A stretch of DNA of 64,000 nucleotides from NCBI RefSeq assembly GCF_000717275.1, contig NZ_JNYV01000004.1, forward strand, positions 62,001 to 126,000. The letters are read 5' to 3'. The notes under the pieces were generated by a model, which made no database searches, was not told the DNA's origin, and saw only the letters and a list, made by a program, of their open reading frames with translations. The translations under genes were made by a program, and so were the position numbers. The DNA comes from Kitasatospora arboriphila (GTDB taxonomy: Bacteria > Actinomycetota > Actinomycetes > Mycobacteriales > Mycobacteriaceae). Positions 25,608 to 33,431 of the stretch are shown here, piece after piece. Within the stretch, counting starts at the first letter, position 1; each line of letters starts with the position of its first letter.

Positions 25608-27482
25608 TCACTCGAACTGTGACTTGTACATCACCGAGTAACGTCCCTGTCGGGCCAAGAGTTCGTCGTGGGTTCCTTGCTCTGCCACAACGCCGTCTTC
25701 GATGACCGCGATGCTGTCGGCCTCGCGGATGGTGGAAAGTCGATGTGCCACAACGATGGTGGTGGTGCGAGTGGTGAGTGCCTCGAGCGCTCGGGCGATG
25801 AGCAGCTCGGTGCGTGAGTCAACGGCACTGGTGGCCTCGTCGAGCACGAGTATGCGCGGGCGGGCGATCATCGCCCGGGCGATGGTGAGGAGCTGCATCT
25901 GCCCCTCGCTCAGCGTGGTGCCGCCGTCGCCGATGACGGTGTCGAAGCCCTCGGGCAGGGCCTCGACGATCTGCAGCGCATGGCTCTCGCGAGCTGCTTC
26001 CTCGATATCGGCGCGGGTGGCAGATGGATTGCCGAACGCGATGTTCTCGGCGATGGTGCCGGTGAACAACCAGCGATCCTGGGTGACCATCGCCGCCTGG
26101 TCACGTACGTACGACCGGGGTGCAGTGTTGATCGGCTCGCCGTCCACGAGGATCGATCCGGAGGACGGATCGTAGAGCCGCAGAAGCAGATTGGTGAGTG
26201 TGGTCTTTCCGGCGCCCGTGGGCCCGACCACCGCCACGGTTGATCCCGCCTCGACCTCCAACGAGAGATCCTTGATGACGTCGATGGTTTTGGTGGCGTC
26301 CTCGGTGGACCGGCGATATCCGAATCGCACCTTGTCGAATGCGATGGCCGGTGGTGCGCTGTGGCGTCCGATGGTCTGCTTTGCCGAATCCTCGATCGCC
26401 GGTGCGTCTTCGAGGGGCTCGGCCAGCAAAGACTTGATGCGGCCGAGTGATACGAGCCCGGCCTGGAGTTGGGCCATCATCGAGGTGAGTTCGTTGACGG
26501 GCTGACTGAACATCCTCGAGAACGACACGAAGGCCTGGACCTGCCCGACGGTCAGCGATCCACCGACCACCTGGATTGCGCCGACGATGGCGACTGTCAG
26601 ATATCCGAATGCGGTGATCGCCTGCAGGACGGGCGAAACGGAGCCGGCGTACGACTGCGCGGTGCGTGATGACCGTGCGAGCCGTTCAGTGGTGGCCTCG
26701 AACTCGTCACGGGCCCGGTTCTGCGCCCCGTACACCCGCAACGTGTGGAGTTGGGCGTAGCTCTCGTCGATCTGTGAGGTGAGTTTGGCGGTTGCCTCCA
26801 TCTGATCTCGGAAGTGGGGTCGTGATCGTTTGGCGATCAACACTCCCGCGAGGATGATCAGCGGAATGGATGCGAGCACAACAAGAGTCAGCTTCCAGGA
26901 GATGATCGGCATCACGACGAGAAGCGCGACAACGGTCAGCACTGCGCCGGGGAGTTTCACGAAAAGTGGTGTGAACACCGATGACACGTTGTCGATGTCG
27001 GCGGTCACCTTGGTGAGCATCTGGCCCCGCGCCGCGGTGTCGAAGTAGGCGACAGGCAGACGGTGAATGTGCGACTCGATGTCGGCTCGCAACCGGTTCA
27101 TCGCACGCTGGGTGAGGTTGTTCACCGCTGCGGCTTGCGTCCACGTACCCAGTGCGCTGACGGCGTACACGACGACCAGCACGGCGAGAAGCGTGCCGAC
27201 CGTACCGAAGTCGATGCCGACTCCGGGCACCGCATTGGCGCCGGCCACCACGTCGGCGTAGCTGCCGCGGCCGTCGGCGCGCAGCTGGGCCTCCGCCTCG
27301 GCGGGTGATAAGCCCTGGGGGAGTGTCATGCCGATGGCACCGGTGAACAGCGCGTTGATGATTCCGGCCAAGATCAGCGGTCCGGCGATCAGTGCCGCGA
27401 CGTTGGTCGATGCCAGCAACCCGACGGTGAACAGTTTGCGGCGTTCGTGAGTCAGCCTGGCCAGCAGCCACTTCAGATTCAT
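25608..27482 (-). CDS. ABC exporter half-transporter B (membrane domain fused to ATPase)
   Basis: A 624-residue half-transporter. Six membrane segments lie within about 15-330, with an unusual insert rich in Ala, Gly and Asp around 55-90 between the first two. The ATPase has Walker A GPTGAGKTT, a Q-loop in MVTQDRWLF, signature LSEGQMQLLTIA, Walker B ILVLDEATSAVD and H-loop VVAHRLSTI. The signature reads LSEGQ rather than LSGGQ. It overlaps the upstream half-transporter by 4 bp (ATGA), so they form a heterodimer like mycobacterial Rv1272c/Rv1273c or TM287/288. Lipid, drug or peptide cargo is possible. Confidence 0.93.
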   Translation of the reverse strand: MNLKWLLARLTHERRKLFTVGLLASTNVAALIAGPLILAGIINALFTGAIGMTLPQGLSPAEAEAQLRADGRGSYADVVAGANAVPGVGIDFGTVGTLLAVLVVVYAVSALGTWTQAAAVNNLTQRAMNRLRADIESHIHRLPVAYFDTAARGQMLTKVTADIDNVSSVFTPLFVKLPGAVLTVVALLVVMPIISWKLTLVVLASIPLIILAGVLIAKRSRPHFRDQMEATAKLTSQIDESYAQLHTLRVYGAQNRARDEFEATTERLARSSRTAQSYAGSVSPVLQAITAFGYLTVAIVGAIQVVGGSLTVGQVQAFVSFSRMFSQPVNELTSMMAQLQAGLVSLGRIKSLLAEPLEDAPAIEDSAKQTIGRHSAPPAIAFDKVRFGYRRSTEDATKTIDVIKDLSLEVEAGSTVAVVGPTGAGKTTLTNLLLRLYDPSSGSILVDGEPINTAPRSYVRDQAAMVTQDRWLFTGTIAENIAFGNPSATRADIEEAARESHALQIVEALPEGFDTVIGDGGTTLSEGQMQLLTIARAMIARPRILVLDEATSAVDSRTELLIARALEALTTRTTTIVVAHRLSTIREADSIAVIEDGVVAEQGTHDELLARQGRYSVMYKSQFE

Positions 27483-29230
27483 GCGAGCGCAGCCTGGGAA
27501 TCGAGGATCTCGCGGTACGTGGCACTGGAGGCCAACAGTTCGTCGTGCGAGCCGCGGGCGTCGATGCGGCCGTCGGTCAGGATCACTATGGTGTCTGCTC
27601 CGCTGGCAGACGACACCCGCTGGGCAGTCAAGAGGATGACGGCCTCCGGAAGAGACTGCCGCAGTCGCCGTTTGATGACACTTTCGATCTCGGCATCGAG
27701 GGCCGAGAACGGGTCGTCGAGCAGTAGTAGACGCGGTTTGGCGGCGATGGCCTGGGCAAGGGCGAGGCGTTGCCGTTGGCCGCCGGAGAAGTTCCTGCCG
27801 CCGTGACGTACCGGCTGTGCAAGACCCATCTCGTGGGAGAAGACGAAGTCGGCCGCGCAGGCCGTGGTGAGGGCGGCGCGGAGGTCCTCGTCGGTGGCTT
27901 CTGGGCATCCGAGCCGCAGATTGGATGCGAGCGTCCCCGACATCAACGACGGTGCCTGCGAGACGTATGAGATGTCCTCGTGCAACACCTCTCGTCGCCG
28001 TTCCCGCACGTCCACTCCGTCGATCAGGACCCGCCCAGATGTGACGTCGCTGAATCGGGGGATCAGTTTGAGTAGCGTGCTCTTTCCGTCGCCGGTTCCA
28101 CCCAGCACTGCGGTGACTGTTCCAGGGCGGCATACCAAATCGATGTCGATGAGCACAGCGTGCTGCGCGCCGGGATAGCGAAAGCTGACGCCTTCGAGCT
28201 GCAGCGAACCCGTCCGCGACGACGGTGTCCGGTCGATCGGCGGATCCTGCACCGACGGCTCCGTGTCGAGCACTTCCTTGATCCGACGGGCGCTGACCTG
28301 GGCGCGGGGGATGAGTGCGATCATCGCGGCGCCGATGGACAGCCCGATCAGGATCTGGGTCAGGTATCCGACAAACGCGATGATGCCGCCGACCTCCATC
28401 GTCTGATTGTCGACGAGAACGGCCCCGATGCCGATCACCCCGGCCGCGCCGATATTCGCGATGAAGATGATGCTCGGCAGCAACACAGCCTGCAGGGCGC
28501 CGATCCGTCGCGCCGTTGCGGTGAGGTCTGTATTCGCGGCTTCGAAGCGCGACATCTCGAGTTCCTCGCGGCCGAACGACCGGATGACGCGAATGCCCGT
28601 GAGTTGTTCTCGGAGAACTCGTCCGACGCGATCGATGCGCGCCTGGAGCTTCTCGTACGAGGGAATGAGTTTGCGGACGATGACAATGACGACGGCGGTC
28701 AGCGCGGCGGCGACCAGAACCACCAGGGGAGCCAGTTTGTAGTTCTCGCTCAAGGCCATCACCGTTCCGCCGATGACAAGCACCGGCGCGGACGCGAGCA
28801 CTGTCATCACGACGAACACAGCCAGCTGAAGTTGGTTGATGTCGCTGGCGCTGCGGGTGATCAGAGTGGGGATGCCGAACTTCTGGAGATCGGTGTCGGA
28901 GAACGACTGAACGCGGGCATACGTGGCGTTCCGGATGGACCTGCCGGCGCTGGTCGAGATATGGGAGCCGATCACTGTGGCCAAGACCGAGGCGCACAGG
29001 TTGGTGAGTGCGAGCGCAAGCATGATTGTGCCGATGGTGACAATCGCGTCCATGTCGGCGCGGGCAATGCCGTCGTCGACGAGACGGCCGTTCAAGTTCG
29101 GTAGCAACAGGGTGGTGGCCGCCGCCGTGAGTTGTAGAACAAAGAGCACCACGAGGGCCCAGCGGAAGGGCCGTAGGTGCGGCAGGAGGACAGCTCTGAG
29201 TGGTCGCTTGATGGGTTTGATCATATGCAT
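27479..29230 (-). CDS. ABC exporter half-transporter A (membrane domain fused to ATPase)
   Basis: A 583-residue half-transporter. Six membrane segments fall between about 25 and 300, then the ATPase with Walker A GGTGDGKST, Q-loop VSQAPSLMSG, signature FSGGQRQRLALA, Walker B LLLLDDPFSALD (Asp where the catalytic Glu is expected) and LTAQRVSSA in place of the H-loop His. The last two departures mark this half as the degenerate ATPase site of a heterodimeric exporter. The ATG at 29230 has GGGGA six bases upstream; this element lies in the right arm of a perfect hairpin. The tiny peptide gene 29300-29386 precedes it. Confidence 0.92.
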   Translation of the reverse strand: MHMIKPIKRPLRAVLLPHLRPFRWALVVLFVLQLTAAATTLLLPNLNGRLVDDGIARADMDAIVTIGTIMLALALTNLCASVLATVIGSHISTSAGRSIRNATYARVQSFSDTDLQKFGIPTLITRSASDINQLQLAVFVVMTVLASAPVLVIGGTVMALSENYKLAPLVVLVAAALTAVVIVIVRKLIPSYEKLQARIDRVGRVLREQLTGIRVIRSFGREELEMSRFEAANTDLTATARRIGALQAVLLPSIIFIANIGAAGVIGIGAVLVDNQTMEVGGIIAFVGYLTQILIGLSIGAAMIALIPRAQVSARRIKEVLDTEPSVQDPPIDRTPSSRTGSLQLEGVSFRYPGAQHAVLIDIDLVCRPGTVTAVLGGTGDGKSTLLKLIPRFSDVTSGRVLIDGVDVRERRREVLHEDISYVSQAPSLMSGTLASNLRLGCPEATDEDLRAALTTACAADFVFSHEMGLAQPVRHGGRNFSGGQRQRLALAQAIAAKPRLLLLDDPFSALDAEIESVIKRRLRQSLPEAVILLTAQRVSSASGADTIVILTDGRIDARGSHDELLASSATYREILDSQAALA

Positions 29231-29234
29231 CACA

Positions 29235-29268
29235 CGTCCCCGAAGCGCAAGAAAGCGCTTCGGGGACG
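29235..29268 (-). promoter_or_regulatory. Perfect 14-bp hairpin directly before the exporter start codon
   Basis: The arms 29235-29248 and 29255-29268 are perfectly complementary (CGTCCCCGAAGCGC and its complement) around a 6-base loop. On the minus strand the hairpin ends four bases before the exporter ATG at 29230, and its distal arm contains the GGGGA that would serve as ribosome binding site. There is no T-run. It lies between peptide gene 1 and the exporter, so it could reduce exporter expression relative to the peptide, by sequestration of the ribosome binding site or as a processing/stability element. Confidence 0.75.
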
Positions 29269-29299
29269 CGTAATCAATAGAGAACTAAGACTCGAGTTT

Positions 29300-29386
29300 C
29301 TAGTTCGCGCTTCCCGAGGCGAGGCCCTGGAGGAGTCCGCCAAGCAGCGCGAGGAAGGTGAGCAAGCCTGTTTCAGATGAAGTCAT
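29300..29386 (-). CDS. Tiny hydrophobic peptide 1, 28 aa
   Basis: The peptide begins MTSSETGLLTFLALLGG and ends LLQGLASGSAN. An AAAGGA ribosome binding site precedes the ATG at a proper distance. The central 18 residues are hydrophobic, with Gly every few positions, and there are no Cys or charged residues apart from one Glu. There is no signal peptide with a cleavage site. It lies 69 bp before the ABC exporter, separated by the perfect hairpin. The end GLASG resembles GL-x-AG in the other two tiny peptides. Candidates are a mycomembrane pore peptide, a secreted surface-active peptide, or an exporter-associated regulator. Confidence 0.62.
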   Translation of the reverse strand: MTSSETGLLTFLALLGGLLQGLASGSAN

Positions 29387-29628
29387 TTTTTCGATTCCTT
29401 TCGACGTGCTTCCCAAGTGCGGCCCAGGTCGGCGACGCTGAGCTGTCAACCGGTGTTGGCGGTGGACCGGTCTCACAATGTCACCTCCGCGGCGACTTGT
29501 CAGCATCTTCGGGGTGAATAGTTCGCCAAGGAAGCGATCATGCAGGTCAGGTCAAAACTACTGCGCCACAACGGGTCGCGAATCGTCCAAGCGACGAGTT
29601 GTCTTTTGTGGGGAGGGTGGGACAGAAA

Positions 29629-29662
29629 ACGTCCCCGGGGTGACGGGTCATCCCAGGGACGT
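29629..29662 (-). terminator. Intrinsic terminator after tiny peptide 2
   Basis: On the minus strand, ACGTCCCTGGG pairs with the segment CCCGGGGACGT across an 11-base loop with one internal mismatch, followed by TTTTCTG. It ends transcription 11 bp after the stop of peptide gene 2. Peptide gene 2 would therefore be a monocistronic short mRNA, separate from peptide gene 1. Confidence 0.7.
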
Positions 29663-29672
29663 CCATGAAGCT

Positions 29673-29771
29673 CTAGCCGGCAGTGCCGCCGCCTTCTTCT
29701 CCGCCACCGGCAATGAGGCCGAGGATAGTCTCGATCAACGCAACGAAATCAATTCCTTCGAGTGAACCCAT
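29673..29771 (-). CDS. Tiny amphipathic peptide 2, 32 aa
   Basis: The sequence starts MGSLEGIDFVALIETILGLI and continues AGGGEEGGGTAG. It has an excellent ribosome binding site (AAGGAGA, then five bases, then ATG), an intrinsic terminator 11 bp after the stop, and a core matching IDF-x8-GL-x-AG, shared exactly with peptide 3 at 31332-31400. The core can form an amphipathic helix with Asp and Glu on one face, and the tail is Gly-rich and acidic. An in-frame TTG at 29975 would give about 100 residues, but it lacks a ribosome binding site. A leaderless-signal surface or pore peptide is a plausible role (inference). Confidence 0.72.
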   Translation of the reverse strand: MGSLEGIDFVALIETILGLIAGGGEEGGGTAG

Positions 29772-30207
29772 TATAATCTCCTTCTGTTGAATACATGAAC
29801 AGGCCAGAGTTTGCCGAGGCGCATGCTCGTGTTTTTGAATCCCCCGACTAACCGAGCCGATATCCACCATGGCATCTTCGATTCTCTTTGTCACCCCATT
29901 CGGGGAAAACAATGGGAGAAGAAGGCGAAGTAGTGCCTTGAAGTACTTTTGACCAGCGAGAATTAAGTCTTTCAACTCGCGAATTACTTTATCGAACTGG
30001 TGTCAAGAGTGCACATTCCTGAAACGTCCGGTGAACTCCCGGTGGACTGGATTCAGCCGGGCGCGAATGGCATTTGGATCTGTCGGGGAGGCGGTTGGCC
30101 CCCATCGCAGCTTGCGGCTCAAGTGCCTGACCTGGTGTTTTGGACAGGTGGATATCGAATCGGCTACTGGGCACACACGAAACTGATGACCAGGATATTG
30201 TTCCCCC
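29772..30207. other. Divergent intergenic region of peptide 2 and the mycolyltransferase
   Basis: 436 bp without a convincing gene. It is AT-richer than its surroundings between 29800 and 30000 and must hold the promoters of peptide gene 2 (leftward) and of the mycolyltransferase (rightward). Open frames cross it on both strands, but none combines a ribosome binding site with plausible composition. I could not pin down -35/-10 boxes with confidence. Confidence 0.5.
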
Positions 30208-31257
30208 GTGACGCGAACTGTGCGACGACTGAACTTTCCTGCCCGATCCTGGCGTGGCCTGCTGTCTACAGCCGTGGTCACTGCGGCATGTGCATCGATG
30301 CTGACTGCGGCCCCCGCGTCTGCCGAGATGATCCCGACGCCGGGCATCTCGTCCCCGGGCGGCTCGACTCTCAAAGCGGTGAACAAGGTCGGACCGAAGC
30401 GGCTCGATCTGGTGGTGTACTCGGCTTCCATGAACCGGGACATCCCGTTGTCAGTGATTTTGCCAAAGGACCAATCGGCGCCGCGGCCCACGTTGTACCT
30501 GCTCAACGGTGCCGGTGGCGGCGAGGATGCGGCCACCTGGCTCGCCAGGACCGACGTCGTGGACTTTTTCGCCAACAAGAACGCCAACGTGGTCATCCCC
30601 AACGCCGGCGCGTTCAGCTACTACACCGACTGGCAACAAGATGATCCGGAGCTCGGCCGCAACAAATGGTCGACGTTCCTCGGCAAAGAATTGCCGCCCA
30701 TCATCGACACGGCGCTGAACACTTCGGGTCGTAACGCGATCGCAGGTATTTCGTCGTCGGGTACCTCGGTGCTGAACCTCGCCATCGAACATCCGGATCT
30801 CTACCAGGCCGTGGGTTCGTACAGCGGCTGTGCCACCACGGCGAGCCGGTTGGGCCAGGTGTACATCCGCATCACCGTTGAGGCGCGTGGGGGCGGTGAC
30901 CCTGTGAACATGTGGGGCCCCTACGACGGCCCGGGATGGCGTGAAAACGACCCGATCCTCAATGCTGAGGGTCTGCGCGGCCATTCGCTCTACATCTCGA
31001 ATGCGACAGGCCTTCCGGGTCCGTACGAAAGCCTGGCTTACGTGAACGACCCGACAAAGCTCGCCGATCAGGTGGTCATCGGTGGCGGAATCGAAGCCGC
31101 AACCGGGATCTGCACGGCTTTGCTGGCCGACCGCCTCAATACGCTCCGGATTCCTGCAACATTTGATGTTCCGCCGGTGGGCACCCATTCCTGGGGCTAC
31201 TGGCAGGACCAGCTGCATCGTTCGTGGCCGCAGCTCGGCGGAGCGATCGGCGCCTGA
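30208..31257 (+). CDS. Mycolyltransferase, antigen 85 family
   Basis: A 349-residue secreted alpha/beta hydrolase. The signal peptide covers about residues 1-39, with a likely cleavage after APASA. The body has the esterase-D/antigen 85 pattern: LYLLNGAGGGEDAATWL for the oxyanion region, nucleophile Ser182 in GISSSG, and catalytic His in VGTHSWGYW near 335. Such enzymes transfer mycolic acids to trehalose or arabinogalactan, and in Corynebacterium one (MytC) acylates small porin proteins. The nucleophile loop reads SSSG where classic antigen 85 has SMAG or SMSG, so substrate preference may differ. It starts at GTG with AGGA upstream and ends at a strong bidirectional terminator. Confidence 0.9.
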   Translation: MTRTVRRLNFPARSWRGLLSTAVVTAACASMLTAAPASAEMIPTPGISSPGGSTLKAVNKVGPKRLDLVVYSASMNRDIPLSVILPKDQSAPRPTLYLLNGAGGGEDAATWLARTDVVDFFANKNANVVIPNAGAFSYYTDWQQDDPELGRNKWSTFLGKELPPIIDTALNTSGRNAIAGISSSGTSVLNLAIEHPDLYQAVGSYSGCATTASRLGQVYIRITVEARGGGDPVNMWGPYDGPGWRENDPILNAEGLRGHSLYISNATGLPGPYESLAYVNDPTKLADQVVIGGGIEAATGICTALLADRLNTLRIPATFDVPPVGTHSWGYWQDQLHRSWPQLGGAIGA

Positions 31258-31276
31258 GCGGGCCTCATAACCACCA

Positions 31277-31312
31277 AAAACACGCCCCCAGCGATTGCTG
31301 GGGGCGTGTTTT
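31277..31312. terminator. Bidirectional intrinsic terminator
   Basis: A perfect 16-bp stem (31277-31292 with 31297-31312) around a GATT loop, with A-run on the left and T-run on the right, so it can terminate from either side. It separates the mycolyltransferase from the convergent tiny peptide gene 3. Confidence 0.93.
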
Positions 31313-31331
31313 GGTTTGCGGAGGCTGTTGC

Positions 31332-31400
31332 CTAGCCGGCGGCCAAGCCGACGAGGAAGGCAAGAACTTCTAGAAAGTCGATATTGAATGTGGAAAGCAT
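31332..31400 (-). CDS. Tiny amphipathic peptide 3, 22 aa
   Basis: The peptide starts MLSTFNIDFLEVLAF and ends LVGLAAG. It carries the IDF-x8-GL-x-AG pattern with exactly the same spacing as peptide 2. A GAAAGGGA ribosome binding site lies four bases before the ATG, and the strong bidirectional terminator lies 19 bp after the stop. A 22-codon frame could arise by chance, but the triple coincidence of ribosome binding site, terminator and shared motif argues for a real gene. It probably acts at or in a membrane. Confidence 0.68.
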   Translation of the reverse strand: MLSTFNIDFLEVLAFLVGLAAG

Positions 31401-31610
31401 GTAGTCCCTTTCGTCGATACGGCTGTGCTGACCGTGCCGTGAGGCCACCCCGGTACTCGAAGCTTTGAAAACGTCAGCCAAAAACAACCATCACATTTTG
31501 TGTGGGCGATTTGGTCATTCAAGGAGCAAATCGTTACAAAAGTCATCTGTTTGATGTCCACCGAATTGGTGACTTCATCAGGTGATCAGAAATCACCTAC
31601 CACAAATGAA

Positions 31611-31874
31611 TTACCAGCGCCGCCGAAGCCAGAAAGCGCGCGTGGCGATGATCACGCCCACCAACGACAGCAGATCCGATTCGGTCAACCCGTTCTGCGA
31701 GGTGTACGACAGCAACACATGACCTTCGATCGGTCCGTTGAACAACACCCAAAGGACCGACACAAATATCAGGACCATTGCCGCCGCACGGCTGGGGCGA
31801 GCCAGGCACCACGCGCCGGTGACGAAAAGGAGGTTCAGCAGCACCAGGCCGTAGAACAGAGCTGGTGGAATCAT
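31611..31874 (-). CDS. Small membrane protein, 87 aa
   Basis: An 87-residue protein with three hydrophobic segments (about 3-22, 28-48 and 66-81) and a basic end, LRRRW. No family was recognised. It lies downstream of menB in the same direction with a 68-bp gap, and an AGGTGAT/ATCACCT hairpin (31580-31598) follows its stop. Composition and codon usage look genuine. Confidence 0.62.
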   Translation of the reverse strand: MIPPALFYGLVLLNLLFVTGAWCLARPSRAAAMVLIFVSVLWVLFNGPIEGHVLLSYTSQNGLTESDLLSLVGVIIATRAFWLRRRW

Positions 31875-31942
31875 CAGACCAGTATGTGGTCGTCACCGCG
31901 CTCGGGTTCGCCCCAGAGCGGGTGACAATCACCACGCCCGTT

Positions 31943-32878
31943 TCAGTAGTAGAACGGGAACTCTTCCCACTCCGGTGAACGTTTCTCCAAGAACGCATCC
32001 CGGCCCTCGACCGCTTCGTCGGTCATATAGGCCAGCCGGGTTGCTTCGCCGGCGAACACCTGCTGGCCCATCAGGCCGTCGTCGGTCAGATTGAACGCAA
32101 ACTTCAGCATCCGTTGAGCCGTAGGCGATTTCCCGTTGATGGTCTTGGCCCACTCGATCGCGGTGTTTTCCAGCTCGGCGTGATCGGCGACTTCGTTGAC
32201 CGCCCCCATGCGCTGCATGGCTTCTGCGTCGTAGGCGCGGCCCAGGAAGAAGATCTCTCGAGCGTTCTTCTGTCCGACCTGTTTCGCGAGGTATGCGCTG
32301 CCGTAGCCGGCGTCAAACGAACCCACATCGGCGTCGGTCTGTTTGAAGCGGGCGTGTTGGCGCGACGCCAGGGTGAGGTCGCACACCACGTGCAGCGAGT
32401 GACCACCGCCGGCCGCCCACCCGTTGACAACGGCGATCACCACCTTGGGCATGGTGCGGATCAGTCGCTGCACTTCCAAGATGTGCAGGCGACCGCCCTC
32501 AGCCTTAACACGGGCGGAATCGACAGTGTCGGCGGTGTCTCCACCGGCGTACTGGTAGCCCGAACGCCCGCGGATTCGCTGATCGCCACCGCTGCAGAAG
32601 GCCCAGCCGCCGTCCTTTTCGCTGGGGCCGTTGCCCGTCAGCAGGACGACTCCCACATCTGGGCTGCGCCGGGCGTGATCAAGCGCGCGGTAGAGCTCGT
32701 CCACCGTGTGTGGGCGAAATGCGTTGCGCACCTCGGGACGATCAAACGCGATCCGGACAATCCCGTGGACCCGGCCCTCAGCGACATGCCGGTGATAGGT
32801 GATGTCGGTCAGATCGTCGAAACCGTCGACAACGCGCCACTGCGTGGGATCAAAAGGCTGATCAGATGGTGTGCTCAT
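31943..32878 (-). CDS. menB: 1,4-dihydroxy-2-naphthoyl-CoA synthase
   Basis: A 311-residue crotonase-fold enzyme. Recognisable parts are FDRPEVRNAFRPHTVDELYR, the MenB-specific FCSGGDQRIRGRSGY, the oxyanion loop NGWAAGGGHSLHVVCDLTLA, and SFDAGYGSAYLAKQVGQKNA, which carries the catalytic Asp and Tyr region. It cyclises o-succinylbenzoyl-CoA, the product of MenE. The C-terminal EWEEFPFYY is typical. menA and menE are at 8.3 and 18 kb, so the pathway is dispersed but local. Confidence 0.96.
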   Translation of the reverse strand: MSTPSDQPFDPTQWRVVDGFDDLTDITYHRHVAEGRVHGIVRIAFDRPEVRNAFRPHTVDELYRALDHARRSPDVGVVLLTGNGPSEKDGGWAFCSGGDQRIRGRSGYQYAGGDTADTVDSARVKAEGGRLHILEVQRLIRTMPKVVIAVVNGWAAGGGHSLHVVCDLTLASRQHARFKQTDADVGSFDAGYGSAYLAKQVGQKNAREIFFLGRAYDAEAMQRMGAVNEVADHAELENTAIEWAKTINGKSPTAQRMLKFAFNLTDDGLMGQQVFAGEATRLAYMTDEAVEGRDAFLEKRSPEWEEFPFYY

Positions 32879-32959
32879 GGTGATCGAGCCTACGTCGTGG
32901 GCGATGTGGTCGATCGTTGGACGGGGACGTGTCCGACGTGTGGCACGAGCGTTCGCCGC

Positions 32960-33076
32960 CTACCCAGGCTGATACATGTTCGCAACTAGAAGAACGACCG
33001 CAATGAGTATGCCCAGTACGATTCCGACAGCTAGCTGGATCCGCTGCCGGCGTTTATAGATTCCCCGAGATCCCAT
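32960..33076 (-). CDS. Possible 38-aa single-pass membrane peptide upstream of menB
   Basis: A short frame starting MGSRGIYKRRQRIQLAV, then a hydrophobic segment (GIVLGILIAVVLLVANM) and YQPG. The positive-inside N-terminus and single membrane segment are what a genuine small membrane protein looks like. No ribosome binding site is visible, but a TATAAC -10-like box about 16 bases before the ATG would give a very short leader, which is common in actinobacteria. It points toward menB, 81 bp away. A chance frame cannot be excluded. Confidence 0.42.
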   Translation of the reverse strand: MGSRGIYKRRQRIQLAVGIVLGILIAVVLLVANMYQPG

Positions 33077-33431
33077 CGCGATAGCGTAGACGGTTATAGA
33101 AAAGACTGAGTGTTCCTGTTTTGAAATGTATTCACCTAATTACTAATTATGTCTCGTTATTATTTGCACCGAAAGTACTGTTGAAGCTTCGCTAATAGCA
33201 GACTCTCCGCGGGTAGTTGTCGGCTGGCAGCAGGCGTGGGCTGCGGTATCTCGGCGAACCGCACGTAGCCCGTCCGTGCGGCCCACCCTTGTCAAGGTGC
33301 CGTCAACCTGGCGCGCCGTCACGTCGTCCACAAAGTGGAGCTTGGTCGCTCGTGCGCCGGCCAACCACGTCGGCAGGCCGCCAAGTAAGGCGACGGAAAC
33401 GTGTTCTTGCCGGGTCTATAGTGTCGAGGTC
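33077..33431. other. Intergenic region between menB side and the thioesterase gene
   Basis: 355 bp. The part from about 33100 to 33200 is clearly AT-rich, in contrast to its surroundings. A TATAGT -10-like box at about 33417-33422, followed by GAGG and the ATG of the thioesterase, indicates a promoter close to that gene. No gene is supported here. Confidence 0.5.

Noticed and set aside
27483..28997. One continuous minus-strand protein of about 1130 residues covering both halves of the ABC exporter region
   Set aside because: The part before 27482 is the wrong frame of the first half-transporter, with Arg/His/Pro-rich composition. The second half-transporter starts properly at 27482 with an ATGA overlap.
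29772..29975. Extension of tiny peptide 2 to a roughly 100-residue protein from a TTG at 29975
   Set aside because: No ribosome binding site precedes the TTG, while AAGGAGA sits at the ideal distance before the ATG at 29771.
30000..30644. Plus-strand frame of 214 codons overlapping the mycolyltransferase start
   Set aside because: It is out of frame with the mycolyltransferase, whose signal peptide, catalytic motifs and GTG with AGGA account for the stretch.
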